Source of the DNA: an uncultured Bacteroidales bacterium
GTDB lineage: Bacteria; Bacteroidota; Bacteroidia; Bacteroidales; P3
Assembly: GCA_947165255.1 (NCBI GenBank)
Contig: CAMUZR010000001.1
Span: 224,850-288,849 of the forward strand
Length of the DNA stretch: 64,000 bases
Direction: 5' to 3'
A program made the translations under genes and the position numbers. Of the stretch, positions 8,207 through 17,700 are shown piece after piece (positions within the stretch are counted from its first letter, which is position 1; each line of letters begins with the position of its first letter). Under the pieces are notes generated by a model. That model saw nothing but the letters and a program-made list of their open reading frames with translations, was not told the DNA's origin and made no database searches.

Positions 8207-8884
8207 CTACCACAAAGCTTTCGCCCAGCGGAAATTCTCTTTGCCCGCACCCATCTCAAAGTAGTAGCAGAAAATGCCCAAGTCTATCTTGGCGTAAGGC
8301 GAGAGGCCGGCCTTGGCCTCCACAGTGCCATCGGCAAGGAGGCGGAAGGTGACTCGGAACTGATTGAGTGCCGAGGGGGCAAGCAGCACAGCGTCGATGC
8401 CGCGGCGGAACCATTCGGGCGCCTGGTCGTAGTCAGGGGCTATCCTGGTGGCCGCCTTCATGGGATGCTGCTGGCCTTGGGTGGCGCCATGGCCGATGCA
8501 CATCACGCCCTTGATGGCCTCGTCGGGGCCAATGAGCATATTCTCGGTACGGCTATAGGTTAGTCCCACCCAGCAGGTGTTTAGCCCCATCATCTGAGCC
8601 GAAAGACACAGTTCGGCACCATAGTAGCCCAGTCGTTGGCTAAGGGTGGGCTGTTTTTTGCCCACAAGGGCGATGAGGTTCTCCACGCCGCTGAATTTGC
8701 CGTAGTGGGCCAGCCTTCCGTCGAAGGCCTTGGGGTCGTCCAGCACCAGCTGCAGGTGCAGGTCGGCCTGGCGGTTGATTTCGGCAATGCGGTTGTTTAG
8801 TTGCATCTTCTGCTCCTCAGAGAGGGGCTTTTGCAAATACTGCCGCACAGAGTGGCGGGCTTGTATGGCATCTTGAATTGTCAT
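8207..8884 (-). CDS. nitroreductase family protein
   Basis: A 225-residue flavin-dependent nitroreductase-fold protein. The N-terminal motif AIQARHSVRQY is the FMN phosphate-binding signature, GYYGAELCLSAQMMGLNTCWVG forms the core helix, and AIKGVMCIGHG follows. The second half has PSALNQFRVTF where the flavin ring usually stacks. I place the start at the ATG at 8882-8884: the longer frame begins with TTG inside the promoter region, and the -7 box at 8910-8917 would leave that codon without a leader. It is convergent with the lipoprotein gene. Confidence 0.8.
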   Translation of the reverse strand: MTIQDAIQARHSVRQYLQKPLSEEQKMQLNNRIAEINRQADLHLQLVLDDPKAFDGRLAHYGKFSGVENLIALVGKKQPTLSQRLGYYGAELCLSAQMMGLNTCWVGLTYSRTENMLIGPDEAIKGVMCIGHGATQGQQHPMKAATRIAPDYDQAPEWFRRGIDAVLLAPSALNQFRVTFRLLADGTVEAKAGLSPYAKIDLGIFCYYFEMGAGKENFRWAKALW

Positions 8885-8909
8885 AGGGTTTGATATTAAT
8901 TCCAAGGTG

Positions 8910-8917
8910 CAAAGATA
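8910..8917 (-). promoter_or_regulatory. -7 promoter box for the nitroreductase
   Basis: The minus strand reads TATCTTTG, a perfect TAnnTTTG match. It lies 26 nt upstream of the ATG at 8884 and helps reject the earlier TTG start. Confidence 0.6.
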
Positions 8918-9090
8918 CTATTTTTTTGTAAAGCCATGAATATTTTTTCTCCACAGGGTTGTCTTCTACACTCTTATTAGGGAGGATGAAAATATTGGAT
9001 TGGAGAGATAGAGCACTGTAGAATAGAGGCTTAGTATTCTTCCTTCTGCAATGAAAATGTTAAATGCTTGTTATTTTTCAAAAGGATGGT

Positions 9091-9120
9091 TTGTTAATTT
9101 TTTTTTCTTAGTACTTTTGC
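9091..9120 (+). promoter_or_regulatory. promoter of the radical SAM - flavodoxin pair
   Basis: A TTTG at 9091-9094 is followed after 18 nt by TACTTTTG (9113-9120). Both elements and roughly the expected spacing of the Bacteroidota -33/-7 promoter are present. The leader to the ATG at 9162 is about 35 nt. Confidence 0.65.
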
Positions 9121-9161
9121 ATTGATTTTATTATAAAATATTGTTGTATAGACACATTTAC

Positions 9162-10253
9162 ATGTTCAATCTACAGGAATATATGAGCAACAACATCAGC
9201 AACATGATGTTGACCGGCTATAAAAACATGCTCAAGAATCCGCGCGAAGCCCGTTTCATGCTCAAGATGCAGCAAACCTTTAAGAAGTCCGAGCGCCGAC
9301 GCCAACAGACCGCCCAGGCCGAAGGATTCGAAGTGCCGCCATTTCTTATCTCCAGCATTTCCAACTCCTGCAATCTGCAATGCAAGGGCTGCTATGCTCG
9401 TAAAAACGGCATTGCCGCGGACCCAGGCGCCAGCACCCGTCCCACCCTCACCGCCGACCAGTGGAAGCAAATCTTTGAGGAGGCTGCCGCCATTGGCATC
9501 AACTTCTCCCTCTTGGTGGGAGGCGAACCCATGATGCGGCGCGACGTGATGGACAAGGTGGCCGAAGTGAAGGACATGATTTTCCCCGTCTTCACCAACG
9601 GCACCCTCATCTCGCCCGTCTCTATCGACTTCTTCCGCAAAAATCTCAACATGGTGCCCGTCATCAGTCTTGAGGGCGATATGCAGGGCACCGACAGCCG
9701 TCGGGGCAAAGGCATCTTCGAGCGGATACAGCGTTCCATGGCTATGCTGCATGAAGAAGACATTTTCTACGGCGTCAGCATCACAGTCACCAGCGAAAAC
9801 CTCCACCAGGTGGCCGGTGACGAATTTGTAGCACAGTTGCGAAAACAGGGCTGCCGACTAATCTTCTATGTCGAGTACGTCCCCATCGACGCGGGCACCG
9901 AACACCTGGCCCTTACCGAGGCCCAACTTGAAGAGCAGGACCACATCAACGACCACCTGCGGCAACTTTTCCCCGACATCATTTTCCTCTCCTTCCCAGG
10001 CGACGAGAAATACATGGAGGGCTGCCTGGCGGCCGGCCGCGGATTCTTCCACATAGCCCCCGACGGGGCTGCCGAGCCATGCCCCTTCTCGCCCTTCAGC
10101 GACAGCAACGTCGTCAGCCTCGGGCTGAAAGGAGCCCTCAAGAGCCCACTCTTCCGCAAGTTGCGCGACGTGCGGCTGGTAGGCGGCGAGCATAACGGGG
10201 GCTGTGCCCTCTACGAGCATCGCGACGAGGTGGAGCAGCTGCTGCACCAATAG
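9162..10253 (+). CDS. radical SAM protein with SPASM-like C-terminus
   Basis: A 363-residue protein. The [4Fe-4S] cluster motif C70-x3-C74-x2-C77 (SNSCNLQCKGCYARK) is followed by the SAM-binding GGEP motif (LLVGGEPMMR). C-terminal cysteines in GCLAAGRGFFHIAPDG, EPCPFSPFSD and GGCALYEH suggest a second cluster in a SPASM/twitch domain, as in peptide- or heme-modifying members. I start at the ATG at 9162 rather than the TTG at 9141. A flavodoxin gene follows 66 nt downstream on the same strand and could be its electron donor, which is inference. No precursor peptide gene is visible next to it. Confidence 0.85.
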   Translation: MFNLQEYMSNNISNMMLTGYKNMLKNPREARFMLKMQQTFKKSERRRQQTAQAEGFEVPPFLISSISNSCNLQCKGCYARKNGIAADPGASTRPTLTADQWKQIFEEAAAIGINFSLLVGGEPMMRRDVMDKVAEVKDMIFPVFTNGTLISPVSIDFFRKNLNMVPVISLEGDMQGTDSRRGKGIFERIQRSMAMLHEEDIFYGVSITVTSENLHQVAGDEFVAQLRKQGCRLIFYVEYVPIDAGTEHLALTEAQLEEQDHINDHLRQLFPDIIFLSFPGDEKYMEGCLAAGRGFFHIAPDGAAEPCPFSPFSDSNVVSLGLKGALKSPLFRKLRDVRLVGGEHNGGCALYEHRDEVEQLLHQ

Positions 10254-10319
10254 TGAGTTCGCATAAGGCGCTAACTACCAATATCCATTAGATTATTAAC
10301 CCCAAAACAATAATAAAAC

Positions 10320-10730
10320 ATGAGTATAGCAATCCGCTACTTCAGCCGCACCGGCCACATGAAACAGATGGCCGAAGCCGCCGCCTCTGTCCTTGGTCTG
10401 GAGGCCCAAACCATTGAACAACCCCTCGACGCCCCCGTGGACGTACTTTTGCTCGGCACAGCCGTCTATGCCGCAGGCGTCGACGGCAAGGTGAAGGACT
10501 TCATTGCCCAACTCGACCCAGCCAAAGTGGGCAAAGTCATCTGCTTCAGCTCCTCGGCCATTTTGGAGTCCTCCTATGCCCAAGTCAAGAAACTCCTGGA
10601 GGAAAGAGGCATAGCGGTCGACAGCCGCGAGTTCCACTGCCGGGGACAGCTCACCCTGCTCCACCGCGGCCATCCCGACTCCGCCGACATCGAAAACCTC
10701 AAAACCTTCGTAAAGTCGCTCAATCTCTAG
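10320..10730 (+). CDS. flavodoxin family protein
   Basis: A 136-residue flavodoxin-like protein. The N-terminal FMN phosphate loop is YFSRTGHMKQMAEA (S/T-x-T-G-x-T type, here S-R-T-G-H-M). The middle strand LLLGTAVYAAGVDGKVKDF and CFSSSAILESSY supply the two isoalloxazine loops. It is somewhat shorter than long-chain flavodoxins. It is placed directly after the radical SAM gene and before a bidirectional terminator, so the two genes probably form one unit in which the flavodoxin reduces the radical SAM cluster. Confidence 0.8.
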   Translation: MSIAIRYFSRTGHMKQMAEAAASVLGLEAQTIEQPLDAPVDVLLLGTAVYAAGVDGKVKDFIAQLDPAKVGKVICFSSSAILESSYAQVKKLLEERGIAVDSREFHCRGQLTLLHRGHPDSADIENLKTFVKSLNL

Positions 10731-10778
10731 TTCGACCAATTGGCCAAACGGGACCGATTAGAATTGCAGTTAGAAAGA

Positions 10779-10805
10779 AAAAACACAGCCAAAAGCTGTG
10801 TTTTT
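10779..10805. terminator. bidirectional rho-independent terminator
   Basis: A perfect 11-bp stem, AAAAACACAGC / GCTGTGTTTTT, with a 5-nt loop and T-rich ends on both strands. It serves the flavodoxin gene on the plus strand and the tRNA on the minus strand. Confidence 0.8.
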
Positions 10806-10812
10806 CTTTTAG

Positions 10813-10884
<72 letters not shown>

Positions 10885-10913
10885 ATGCTTAATTCTTCTG
10901 TCGAATTCGGTTG

Positions 10914-10944
10914 CAAAAGTACTAACTTTTTCCGACATGGCAAA
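10914..10944 (-). promoter_or_regulatory. promoter of tRNA-fMet
   Basis: On the minus strand, TTTG (complement of 10941-10944), 19 nt, then TACTTTTG (complement of 10914-10921). This is an excellent match to the Bacteroidota -33/-7 promoter, about 30 bp before the mature tRNA. Confidence 0.75.
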
Positions 10945-11529
10945 CTTTTTTTCCTGTCAAAAGTGCACTTTAACATAAGGCACAATCATTCTCAGTGCCT
11001 TATAACAAAACTTTAACAAATATATTGTTACTATTTCTGCCCATCAAAATGCGCCCACAGACCTTTGGAGAACATTTTTTTCACCCTTTTCGGTCTCTAT
11101 GCTGAGCAATTGATAGGCTTTTTCTGTATATCGTATTCATTATTAGATAATAAGGGGATTTTTGTAACGGTTTGCCTTCCGTGGCCGCAGGTTATGGGTG
11201 GCTTCGCCATTTCTTGTATACATCCTCTATAGATGCTCTATAGTTCCTCGTAGCGAGCATCCAAGAACAATAGTCTATCGCCCCCTTGGCGGAGAAGGTA
11301 AGAGAGGGGCTACTGGAGCGGCGGAAAGTGAGTGAGTCACAGCCGCTAACGTGGCCATGCTGGGGTAGGAGGCGAGTGAGGGTTGGGGCGGGGTATGATG
11401 GAATGTGGGAGCGCTGCTATGGGCGGAGGGTGATGCGGCGGAAGGCGTTTCTTTTTTGAGGCGGTGGCACAATATTTCGCATCAGACGGCGTTATGCCTT
11501 CTGAATTTGAAGAAATAAAATAACATCCT
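10945..11529. other. 585-bp spacer without supported gene
   Basis: The first 330 bp are AT-rich and the last 250 bp G+C-rich. Reading frames on both strands give low-complexity Pro/Ser/Ala products without initiation signals, so I call no gene. There is a short direct repeat CTCTATAG near 11225-11240. No clear promoter for porX could be located. Confidence 0.6.
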
Positions 11530-13089
11530 ATGGACGCTATCACCATTCTTTGGGCCGACGACGAGATTGATTTGCTGAAACCCCACATTCTGTTTCTGAA
11601 GGAACGCGGCTACGAGGTCGTGGCCGTCACCAGCGGCACCGAAGCGCTCGACGAGTTGGAGGAACACTCCAGCCAGATTGACATTGTGTTTTTGGACGAG
11701 AATATGCCCGGTTTGAGCGGCCTAGATACCCTGGGCCAGATAAAGGCCCGCTATCCGCAGGTGCCGGTCATCATGATTACCAAAAGTGAGGAGGAGCATA
11801 TTATGGATCAGGCCTTGGGTAGTAAAATCAGCGACTACCTGATTAAGCCTGTGAACCCGAACCAGATTCTAATGGCCATCAAGAAGCACACCGACGCCCG
11901 CCGCCTGCAGAGCGAGCACTCTACGATGGGCTACCAGCAGCAGTTCCGACAGATTGGCATGGAACTGTCCGGCCCGTTGGACCACGAGGGGTGGAAGCAG
12001 CTCTACCGCAAGCTGGTCTACTGGGACCTGGAGCTGAGCAACACCGACGACGAGAACATCCATGAGATTTTTGCCTCGCAGCGGGCTGAGGCCAACCAGT
12101 TGTTCTGTAAGTACTACGAGAAAAATTACATCGACTGGCTCAACAGCCCCAACTCCGACAAGCCTGTGCTCTCGACCATGGTGCTGCGCGAAAAGCTCTT
12201 TCCGCTGTTGCGCGAGGATCGCCCGACGTTTCTGATAGTGATTGACAATTTCCGCTACGACCAGTGGAAATACCTTCAGCCTGCCATCGAGCAGTACCTA
12301 CACACCGTGGAGGACGACCTCTATTACTCCATACTGCCTACCACCACTCAGTTTGCCCGCAACGCCATGTTCGGCGGCCTGATGCCGTCGGAGATTGAGC
12401 GCAAGTATCCCCAATACTGGGTGAACGAGGACCAAGAAGGTTTTAAAAACCAGTACGAGAACGAGTTGCTGGACGAAAACCTGCGCCGCAACGGCTTCAA
12501 CATTCGCCACAGCTACAGCAAGGTTATCAATGCGCAGTTCGGCCACCGACTGGTGGAGGGTATGGGCAATATGATGAGTAACAAGTTGAATGTGATTATC
12601 TATAACTTTGTGGACATGCTCTCGCATGCCAGCACCGACTCCAATATCGTGCGCGAGTTGGCCATTGACGAAAAGGCCTACCGCTCGGTGACGTTGAGTT
12701 GGTTCGAACATTCGCCGCTGATGGAGGCGCTGCGGTTCTTGAGCGACAAGGACGTGAACGTTGTCATTACTACCGACCACGGCTCGGTGCGCATCGACCG
12801 GCCCGTGCGCGTGAAAGGCGACATAAGTGTGAGCGTGAACCTTCGATACAAGCAGGGCCGCCTATTGGACTACAACCCCAAGGAGGTCTTCGAGGTGAAA
12901 GAGCCGGCTAAAATCTTCCTTCCGCGCCGCCACATCACCTCGCCTTATATCTTCTGCCACCAGAACGACTTTTTCGCCTACCCCAATAATTACAACCAGT
13001 ACGTTCAGTACTATACCAACACTTTCCAACACGGCGGGGTGTCGATGGAAGAGGTGCTGATACCGTTTGTCACCCTTAGAAACAAGTAG
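11530..13089 (+). CDS. porX: PorX, response regulator with PglZ/alkaline-phosphatase-fold effector
   Basis: A 519-residue cytoplasmic regulator of the type IX secretion system. Residues 1-120 are a receiver domain with acidic pocket D10-D11-E12, phospho-acceptor D56 (VFLDENMPG) and K107 (DYLIKPVNP). The C-terminal domain is a PglZ/alkaline phosphatase-like fold (FLIVIDNFRYDQW, VITTDHGSVRID), characteristic of PorX, which senses PorY signals and affects T9SS gene expression. The length and order match PorX of other Bacteroidota. No porY or sigP is adjacent. The T9SS-like porP lies 32 kb away. Confidence 0.93.
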   Translation: MDAITILWADDEIDLLKPHILFLKERGYEVVAVTSGTEALDELEEHSSQIDIVFLDENMPGLSGLDTLGQIKARYPQVPVIMITKSEEEHIMDQALGSKISDYLIKPVNPNQILMAIKKHTDARRLQSEHSTMGYQQQFRQIGMELSGPLDHEGWKQLYRKLVYWDLELSNTDDENIHEIFASQRAEANQLFCKYYEKNYIDWLNSPNSDKPVLSTMVLREKLFPLLREDRPTFLIVIDNFRYDQWKYLQPAIEQYLHTVEDDLYYSILPTTTQFARNAMFGGLMPSEIERKYPQYWVNEDQEGFKNQYENELLDENLRRNGFNIRHSYSKVINAQFGHRLVEGMGNMMSNKLNVIIYNFVDMLSHASTDSNIVRELAIDEKAYRSVTLSWFEHSPLMEALRFLSDKDVNVVITTDHGSVRIDRPVRVKGDISVSVNLRYKQGRLLDYNPKEVFEVKEPAKIFLPRRHITSPYIFCHQNDFFAYPNNYNQYVQYYTNTFQHGGVSMEEVLIPFVTLRNK

Positions 13090-13126
13090 CCGGCAACACC
13101 AGAGAGGAAAGCCATTGGAGACGACG

Positions 13127-13522
13127 ATGAGGAGATTTGTGCCACTGCTGCTGTTGCTTCTGCCCCTGTGTTCCATGGGGCAGAAGGTTCCCACACGGGC
13201 TGAGAAATTCTTGTCGCAATACGAATCGTTTGTGGTGGAGGTGACGGAGCTGCCGTTCGATGCCTTCCACGGCGACACGTTGGTGCGGGTGCAGCGCACA
13301 GAGCGACGTTTCCTCCGCCGCTACCGTTGGTTCTACGATAAGCGGCTGTCGATTGAGCAGTTGGAGCAGTTCAATAAGTTGCGTGGCCGCTATCGGCGCA
13401 AACTTACCGCCCTTAACAACCGCCGCCGCATGGCTGCGCTGAAAGGGCGGATAGAGGGCTTTTTCTATCGCGACTCCACACGGGCCGACACGGTGGTGCT
13501 GGATACGGTGTACATTGAATAG
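13127..13522 (+). CDS. small secreted protein downstream of porX
   Basis: A 131-residue protein beginning MRRFVPLLLLLLPLCSMGQ, a clear signal peptide. The ATG at 13127 is used; the longer frame starts at a TTG inside porX. The mature part is very basic (RYRRKLTALNNRRRMAALKGR) with many Tyr/Phe, and ends in a repeated D-T-V motif (ADTVVLDTVYIE). I do not recognise the family. It sits 37 nt after porX and 42 nt before mfd, so it is probably in the same transcript. Confidence 0.7.
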   Translation: MRRFVPLLLLLLPLCSMGQKVPTRAEKFLSQYESFVVEVTELPFDAFHGDTLVRVQRTERRFLRRYRWFYDKRLSIEQLEQFNKLRGRYRRKLTALNNRRRMAALKGRIEGFFYRDSTRADTVVLDTVYIE

Positions 13523-13564
13523 GCTTAAAGGAGTTTTCCTGGGAAATATAGAATTGATTGAAGA

Positions 13565-16500
13565 ATGAAAATAACTGAATACTACCGCCGGTCAAAGATA
13601 TTGGAGCAGTTGGTCGGCCTGTTGCAGAATGGGGCCAACCGCATACACGTGAGCGGCATGGTAGGCTCGATGCCCGCCGCTGTGGCGGCCGCCTTGGCAC
13701 TGGAAGAACCCACCCGCAGCCAGCTCTTGGTGGCTGGCAATAAGGAGGAGGCCTATTATCTGCAAAACGACCTCGAAACCTTGCTGGAAGAGACCGATGC
13801 GGAGGTGGAACAGAAGCGTGTGCTGCTGTTCCCCTCGTCGTACCGCACAAGCCACCGACCCGCAGGACCCATGGGTCAGGGACAGAAGGTAGAGGACGAC
13901 GGCGGCGACCTCTTTGCCACCGACAATGCCAACATAATGCAGCGCAGCGAGGTGGTGAAGCAACTCAGCAGCGGACGGCCTCTGTGGGTGGTGACATACC
14001 CCCAGGCGCTGAGTGAGAAGGTGGTGTCCAGCCGCACCCTTACGCGCAACACGCTGCGCGTGTCGAAGGGAGCACGGATGTCGATGGACCATGTGATGGA
14101 GGTGCTGCAGGACTATGACTTTGAGCGGGTAGACTTTGTGGTCGAGCCGGGGCAGTTTGCCATCCGCGGCGGTATATTGGACGTTTTTTCCTTTGCCAAC
14201 GAGCACCCCTACCGCATTGAGTTTTTCGATGACGAAGTCGACTCGCTGCGCACTTTCGACCCCGTGAGCCAGCTCTCGATAAAGCAATATGACCAGATAA
14301 GTGTCCTGCCCAATATTGAACGTCGGTCGCACGACGTGCTGACGGTGGAGGAGAAAGTGCCGCTGCTGCACTATTTTGGCTCCGACGACATTGTTTGGGT
14401 GCAAGGGTTGATGCTGGTGAGCGAGACGCTGGAAACCCTTTTTGCCAACGCAGGGAGCGACGGGCAGTACTATTGCTCTGGAAACGAGTTTATTCGTGGT
14501 CTGCTCCGTTGCCGCATTGTTGAGCAGGGCAATAGTAACTATTTTACAAAGGCTGAGCAAATTGCGACCGAAACGCGCCCGCAGCCGTCGTTCCACAAGC
14601 AGTTTGACATGCTCATGGATACCTTGGGGCAGTATCGCGACAGGGGCTACAAGATGCTCATCACCATAGCTAACGAGCAGCAGCAGCGCCGACTGGAGAA
14701 GGTTTTTGCCACGGCGCAGCCCCAGGTAGACATATTGGCTATGGCAAAAGGGAAAGGCATAACGATGGCCAGCCCCGCCTATGATGTTGAATTCATGCCC
14801 TGCCAGCTGAGCCACGGCTTCGTCGACGACGCGGAACGCATCCTTTGCTTTACCGACCACGAAATATTTGAGCGCTATCACAAGTATACGGTGCGCAACT
14901 TGAGCGATGCCCATCAGGCCTTGACGCTGAAAGAACTGTTCGAACTGAAGCCGGGCGACTATGTGACCCATATTGATTATGGTGTGGGCCGGTTCAGCGG
15001 GCTGGAGAAGATTACCACCGGCGGCCATACGCAGGAGGTGATACGCCTGATGTACAAGAATAACGACACGCTGTACATAAGTATTCACGGGCTACATAAA
15101 ATCAGTCGCTATGTGGGCAAGGAAGGCACCGCGCCCACCCTCAACCGCTTGGGCAGCAACACCTGGCAGGTGCTGAAGCAGAAGACCAAGAAACAGGTGA
15201 AGGACATAGCCAAGGACCTCATTGCCCTTTACGCCAAGCGCAAGGCTTCCAAGGGTTTTGCCTTTAGCGCCGACAGCTATTTGCAGGAACAGTTGGAGGC
15301 CTCGTTCTTTTACGAAGACACGCCCGACCAATTGAAGGCCACTCAGGAGGTGAAGCACGACATGGAGGATCAGTCGCCGATGGACCGACTGGTGTGTGGC
15401 GATGTGGGATTTGGCAAGACCGAAGTGGCCATACGCGCGGCCTTTAAGGCAGTGTGCGACTCAAAGCAGGTGGCCGTGCTAGTGCCCAACACCATTCTGG
15501 CTTTCCAGCACTATAACACTTTCTGCGACCGACTGAAGGGGTTGCCGGTGAATATTGACTATTTGAACCGTTTCCGCACGGCTAAGGATAAGAAAGAGAT
15601 TTACAAGCGTGTGGAGGAAGGGAAGATAGACATACTTATCGGTACTCATGCCATTACGAATAAGAGTCTTAAATTTAAAGACTTGGGACTGCTTATCATT
15701 GACGAGGAGCAGAAGTTCGGCGTTAGTGCGAAAGAAAAGTTGCGGCAGATGAAGGTTAATGTGGACTGCCTGACACTGACGGCTACCCCCATACCCAGGA
15801 CTTTGCAGTTCTCGCTTATGGGGGCGAGAGACCTCAGCGTAATCCGCACTCCGCCCCCCAACCGCCAACCCATACAGACCGAGTTGTGTAATTTTGACGA
15901 GGAGGTGATACGCGATGCCATCAGTTACGAAATGTCGCGCGGGGGGCAGACTTTTTTTGTGAGTAACCGCGTGGAGAACCTGCCTGAAATGGCAGGGCTG
16001 GTGGGACGGCTGGTGCCGGACGCACGAGTGGGTATGGCACACGGCCAGATGGACGGAAAGCAGGTGGAAGAGACGATGATGCGCTTTTTGGAGGGCGAGT
16101 TGGATGTGCTGGTGGCCACTTCTATTATTGAAAACGGTTTGGATATTCCCAACGCCAACACTATGATTATTAATAACGCTCAGAATTTTGGCCTGAGCGA
16201 CCTTCATCAGATGCGCGGCCGCGTGGGGCGCAGCAATAAGAAGGCTTTCTGCTATATGCTCATCCCGTCTTATAGTGTGCTTACCGAGGAGGCACAGAAA
16301 CGGCTGAAGGCAATTGAGGAGTTCAGCTCTATCGGAAGTGGGTTGAACATTGCCATGCGCGACTTGGATATCCGCGGAGCCGGTAATATCCTGGGTGCCG
16401 AACAGAGCGGTTTTATTAGCGATATTGGCTATGATATGTACCATAAGATACTGAATGAGGCTATTGAGGAGTTGAAGGAGACCGACTTTAAGGAGCTTTT

Positions 16501-16993
16501 TCAGCAGGAGATAGAAGAGAGCCAGGAGTATGTAAAAGAATGTGTCATTGAAACCGACCTGGAGGTGCTGCTGCCCGATGACTATGTGACCAGTGTGAGC
16601 GAGCGTCTGCTGCTCTATAAAGAATTGAACGACTTGAGCACAGAGGAGGAGCTGGACCGTTATCGCGAGCGGTTGATAGACCGTTTCGGCCCCATACCCC
16701 AACCTACGCAGGAACTTATTAAGACCATCACTATGCGACGGATGGCTAAAGAATTCGGTATTGAAAAGATAGTGCTGAAGCAGAATAAGCTGGTTTGTTA
16801 TTTCGTTTCTAATCAGGAAAATCCGTTCTATCGTTCGGCCAACTTTGCCAAGATGATACGCTACTCACAAGACCACCCCTCAACGGTGCATCTGAAAGAA
16901 ACAAAGGACCGCCTGTCCATGGTGTGCGACGGAGTGGGGAGCATCCAACAGGCCATTGAGAAAATAAGTCAGTTGCTCAATTGCGAGATATAG
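13565..16993 (+). CDS. mfd: transcription-repair coupling factor Mfd
   Basis: A 1142-residue protein of full Mfd length. The N-terminal UvrB-like region (residues about 1-400) includes FVVEPGQFAIRGGILDVFS. The RNA-polymerase-interacting domain is GDYVTHIDYGVGRFSGL. The RecG-like translocase has Walker A GDVGFGKTEVA, the DEEQ box IIDEEQKFG, LTLTATPIPRT, and motif VI HQMRGRVGRSNKKAFCY. The TRCF C-terminal domain follows. It displaces stalled RNA polymerase and recruits UvrA. It is intact. Confidence 0.97.
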   Translation: MKITEYYRRSKILEQLVGLLQNGANRIHVSGMVGSMPAAVAAALALEEPTRSQLLVAGNKEEAYYLQNDLETLLEETDAEVEQKRVLLFPSSYRTSHRPAGPMGQGQKVEDDGGDLFATDNANIMQRSEVVKQLSSGRPLWVVTYPQALSEKVVSSRTLTRNTLRVSKGARMSMDHVMEVLQDYDFERVDFVVEPGQFAIRGGILDVFSFANEHPYRIEFFDDEVDSLRTFDPVSQLSIKQYDQISVLPNIERRSHDVLTVEEKVPLLHYFGSDDIVWVQGLMLVSETLETLFANAGSDGQYYCSGNEFIRGLLRCRIVEQGNSNYFTKAEQIATETRPQPSFHKQFDMLMDTLGQYRDRGYKMLITIANEQQQRRLEKVFATAQPQVDILAMAKGKGITMASPAYDVEFMPCQLSHGFVDDAERILCFTDHEIFERYHKYTVRNLSDAHQALTLKELFELKPGDYVTHIDYGVGRFSGLEKITTGGHTQEVIRLMYKNNDTLYISIHGLHKISRYVGKEGTAPTLNRLGSNTWQVLKQKTKKQVKDIAKDLIALYAKRKASKGFAFSADSYLQEQLEASFFYEDTPDQLKATQEVKHDMEDQSPMDRLVCGDVGFGKTEVAIRAAFKAVCDSKQVAVLVPNTILAFQHYNTFCDRLKGLPVNIDYLNRFRTAKDKKEIYKRVEEGKIDILIGTHAITNKSLKFKDLGLLIIDEEQKFGVSAKEKLRQMKVNVDCLTLTATPIPRTLQFSLMGARDLSVIRTPPPNRQPIQTELCNFDEEVIRDAISYEMSRGGQTFFVSNRVENLPEMAGLVGRLVPDARVGMAHGQMDGKQVEETMMRFLEGELDVLVATSIIENGLDIPNANTMIINNAQNFGLSDLHQMRGRVGRSNKKAFCYMLIPSYSVLTEEAQKRLKAIEEFSSIGSGLNIAMRDLDIRGAGNILGAEQSGFISDIGYDMYHKILNEAIEELKETDFKELFQQEIEESQEYVKECVIETDLEVLLPDDYVTSVSERLLLYKELNDLSTEEELDRYRERLIDRFGPIPQPTQELIKTITMRRMAKEFGIEKIVLKQNKLVCYFVSNQENPFYRSANFAKMIRYSQDHPSTVHLKETKDRLSMVCDGVGSIQQAIEKISQLLNCEI

Positions 16994-17160
16994 CAAACCG
17001 GTTTTTGCCGAGCATGGGAAAGTTTAAAATGTTAAAAAAATATCGCTTCAACACAATAAAAAAACATTTTTGGGGTTAATGAAGGTGATTGTATAATCTG
17101 GTACAAGTTTTGTAGAACGAAAAGGACATAATAGAAAACACATTAAAGACATTTTATACC

Positions 17161-17583
17161 ATGAAAAAACTGTTTTTATTCTGCTTAGTCGCCGTGATGA
17201 CGATTGGCGCTGCAAACGCTCAGGAAACCAAAAAGGAAGCTACTAATGAAGACCAACATGGTCCTAAGATTGTTTTTGCCGAGAGAGAACACAATTACGG
17301 CACTGTCCAAAAGGGCGGCGACGGCAACTGCTCCTTCTCCTTCACCAACGTCGGCGACGAGCCGCTGATTCTTTCCAGTGTGCGCGCCAGCTGTGGCTGC
17401 ACCACTCCTAAATGGACTCAGAAGCCCGTCATGCCCGGTAAGGCTGGAGAGATTGGTGTCCGCTACAATACCAACAATGTGGGAGGTTTCACCAAGACCG
17501 TTACCATCACTTCCAATGCTGTTAACGAACCCCGTGTGGTGGTAAAGATTAAAGGTAATGTGGTCGCACCTGCCAATAAATAA
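17161..17583 (+). CDS. DUF1573 domain secreted protein
   Basis: A 140-residue protein with a signal peptide (MKKLFLFCLVAVMTIGAANAQ). The mature part is one DUF1573 immunoglobulin-like domain. EREHNYGTVQKGG, SFSFTNVGDEPLILSSV, then ASCGCTTPKW, PGKAGEIGVRYNT and TVTITSNA are its hallmark strands. The function of DUF1573 proteins is unknown; they are periplasmic or surface proteins common in Bacteroidota. The start follows a 160-nt AT-rich gap after mfd and is independent of it. Confidence 0.9.
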   Translation: MKKLFLFCLVAVMTIGAANAQETKKEATNEDQHGPKIVFAEREHNYGTVQKGGDGNCSFSFTNVGDEPLILSSVRASCGCTTPKWTQKPVMPGKAGEIGVRYNTNNVGGFTKTVTITSNAVNEPRVVVKIKGNVVAPANK

Positions 17584-17611
17584 GATTCTGAACAGCTAAA
17601 TTTCAAATTAT

Positions 17612-17653
17612 GAATTCTGAGTGCTTTGCCTCCTGGGCATACACTCAGAATTC
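17612..17653. terminator. 12-bp perfect stem-loop after the DUF1573 gene
   Basis: GAATTCTGAGTG (17612-17623) pairs with CACTCAGAATTC (17642-17653), with an 18-nt loop. It follows the stop codon by about 30 nt. There is no long T-tract. The CTGAGTG/CACTCAG core recurs in a hairpin at 29876-29898. Confidence 0.5.
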
Positions 17654-17700
17654 GTATTCATAACTAACAAACCGTCATTATCAACCAATTATTATAAATC

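Noticed and set aside
11275..11588. Overlapping minus-strand frames before porX
   Set aside because: They give Pro/Ser/His-rich low-complexity products typical of G+C-rich noncoding DNA and run into the porX start.
13592..15088. 498-codon minus-strand frame inside mfd
   Set aside because: Antisense shadow of mfd: high His/Leu/Gln composition, and mfd in the sense frame has all family motifs.
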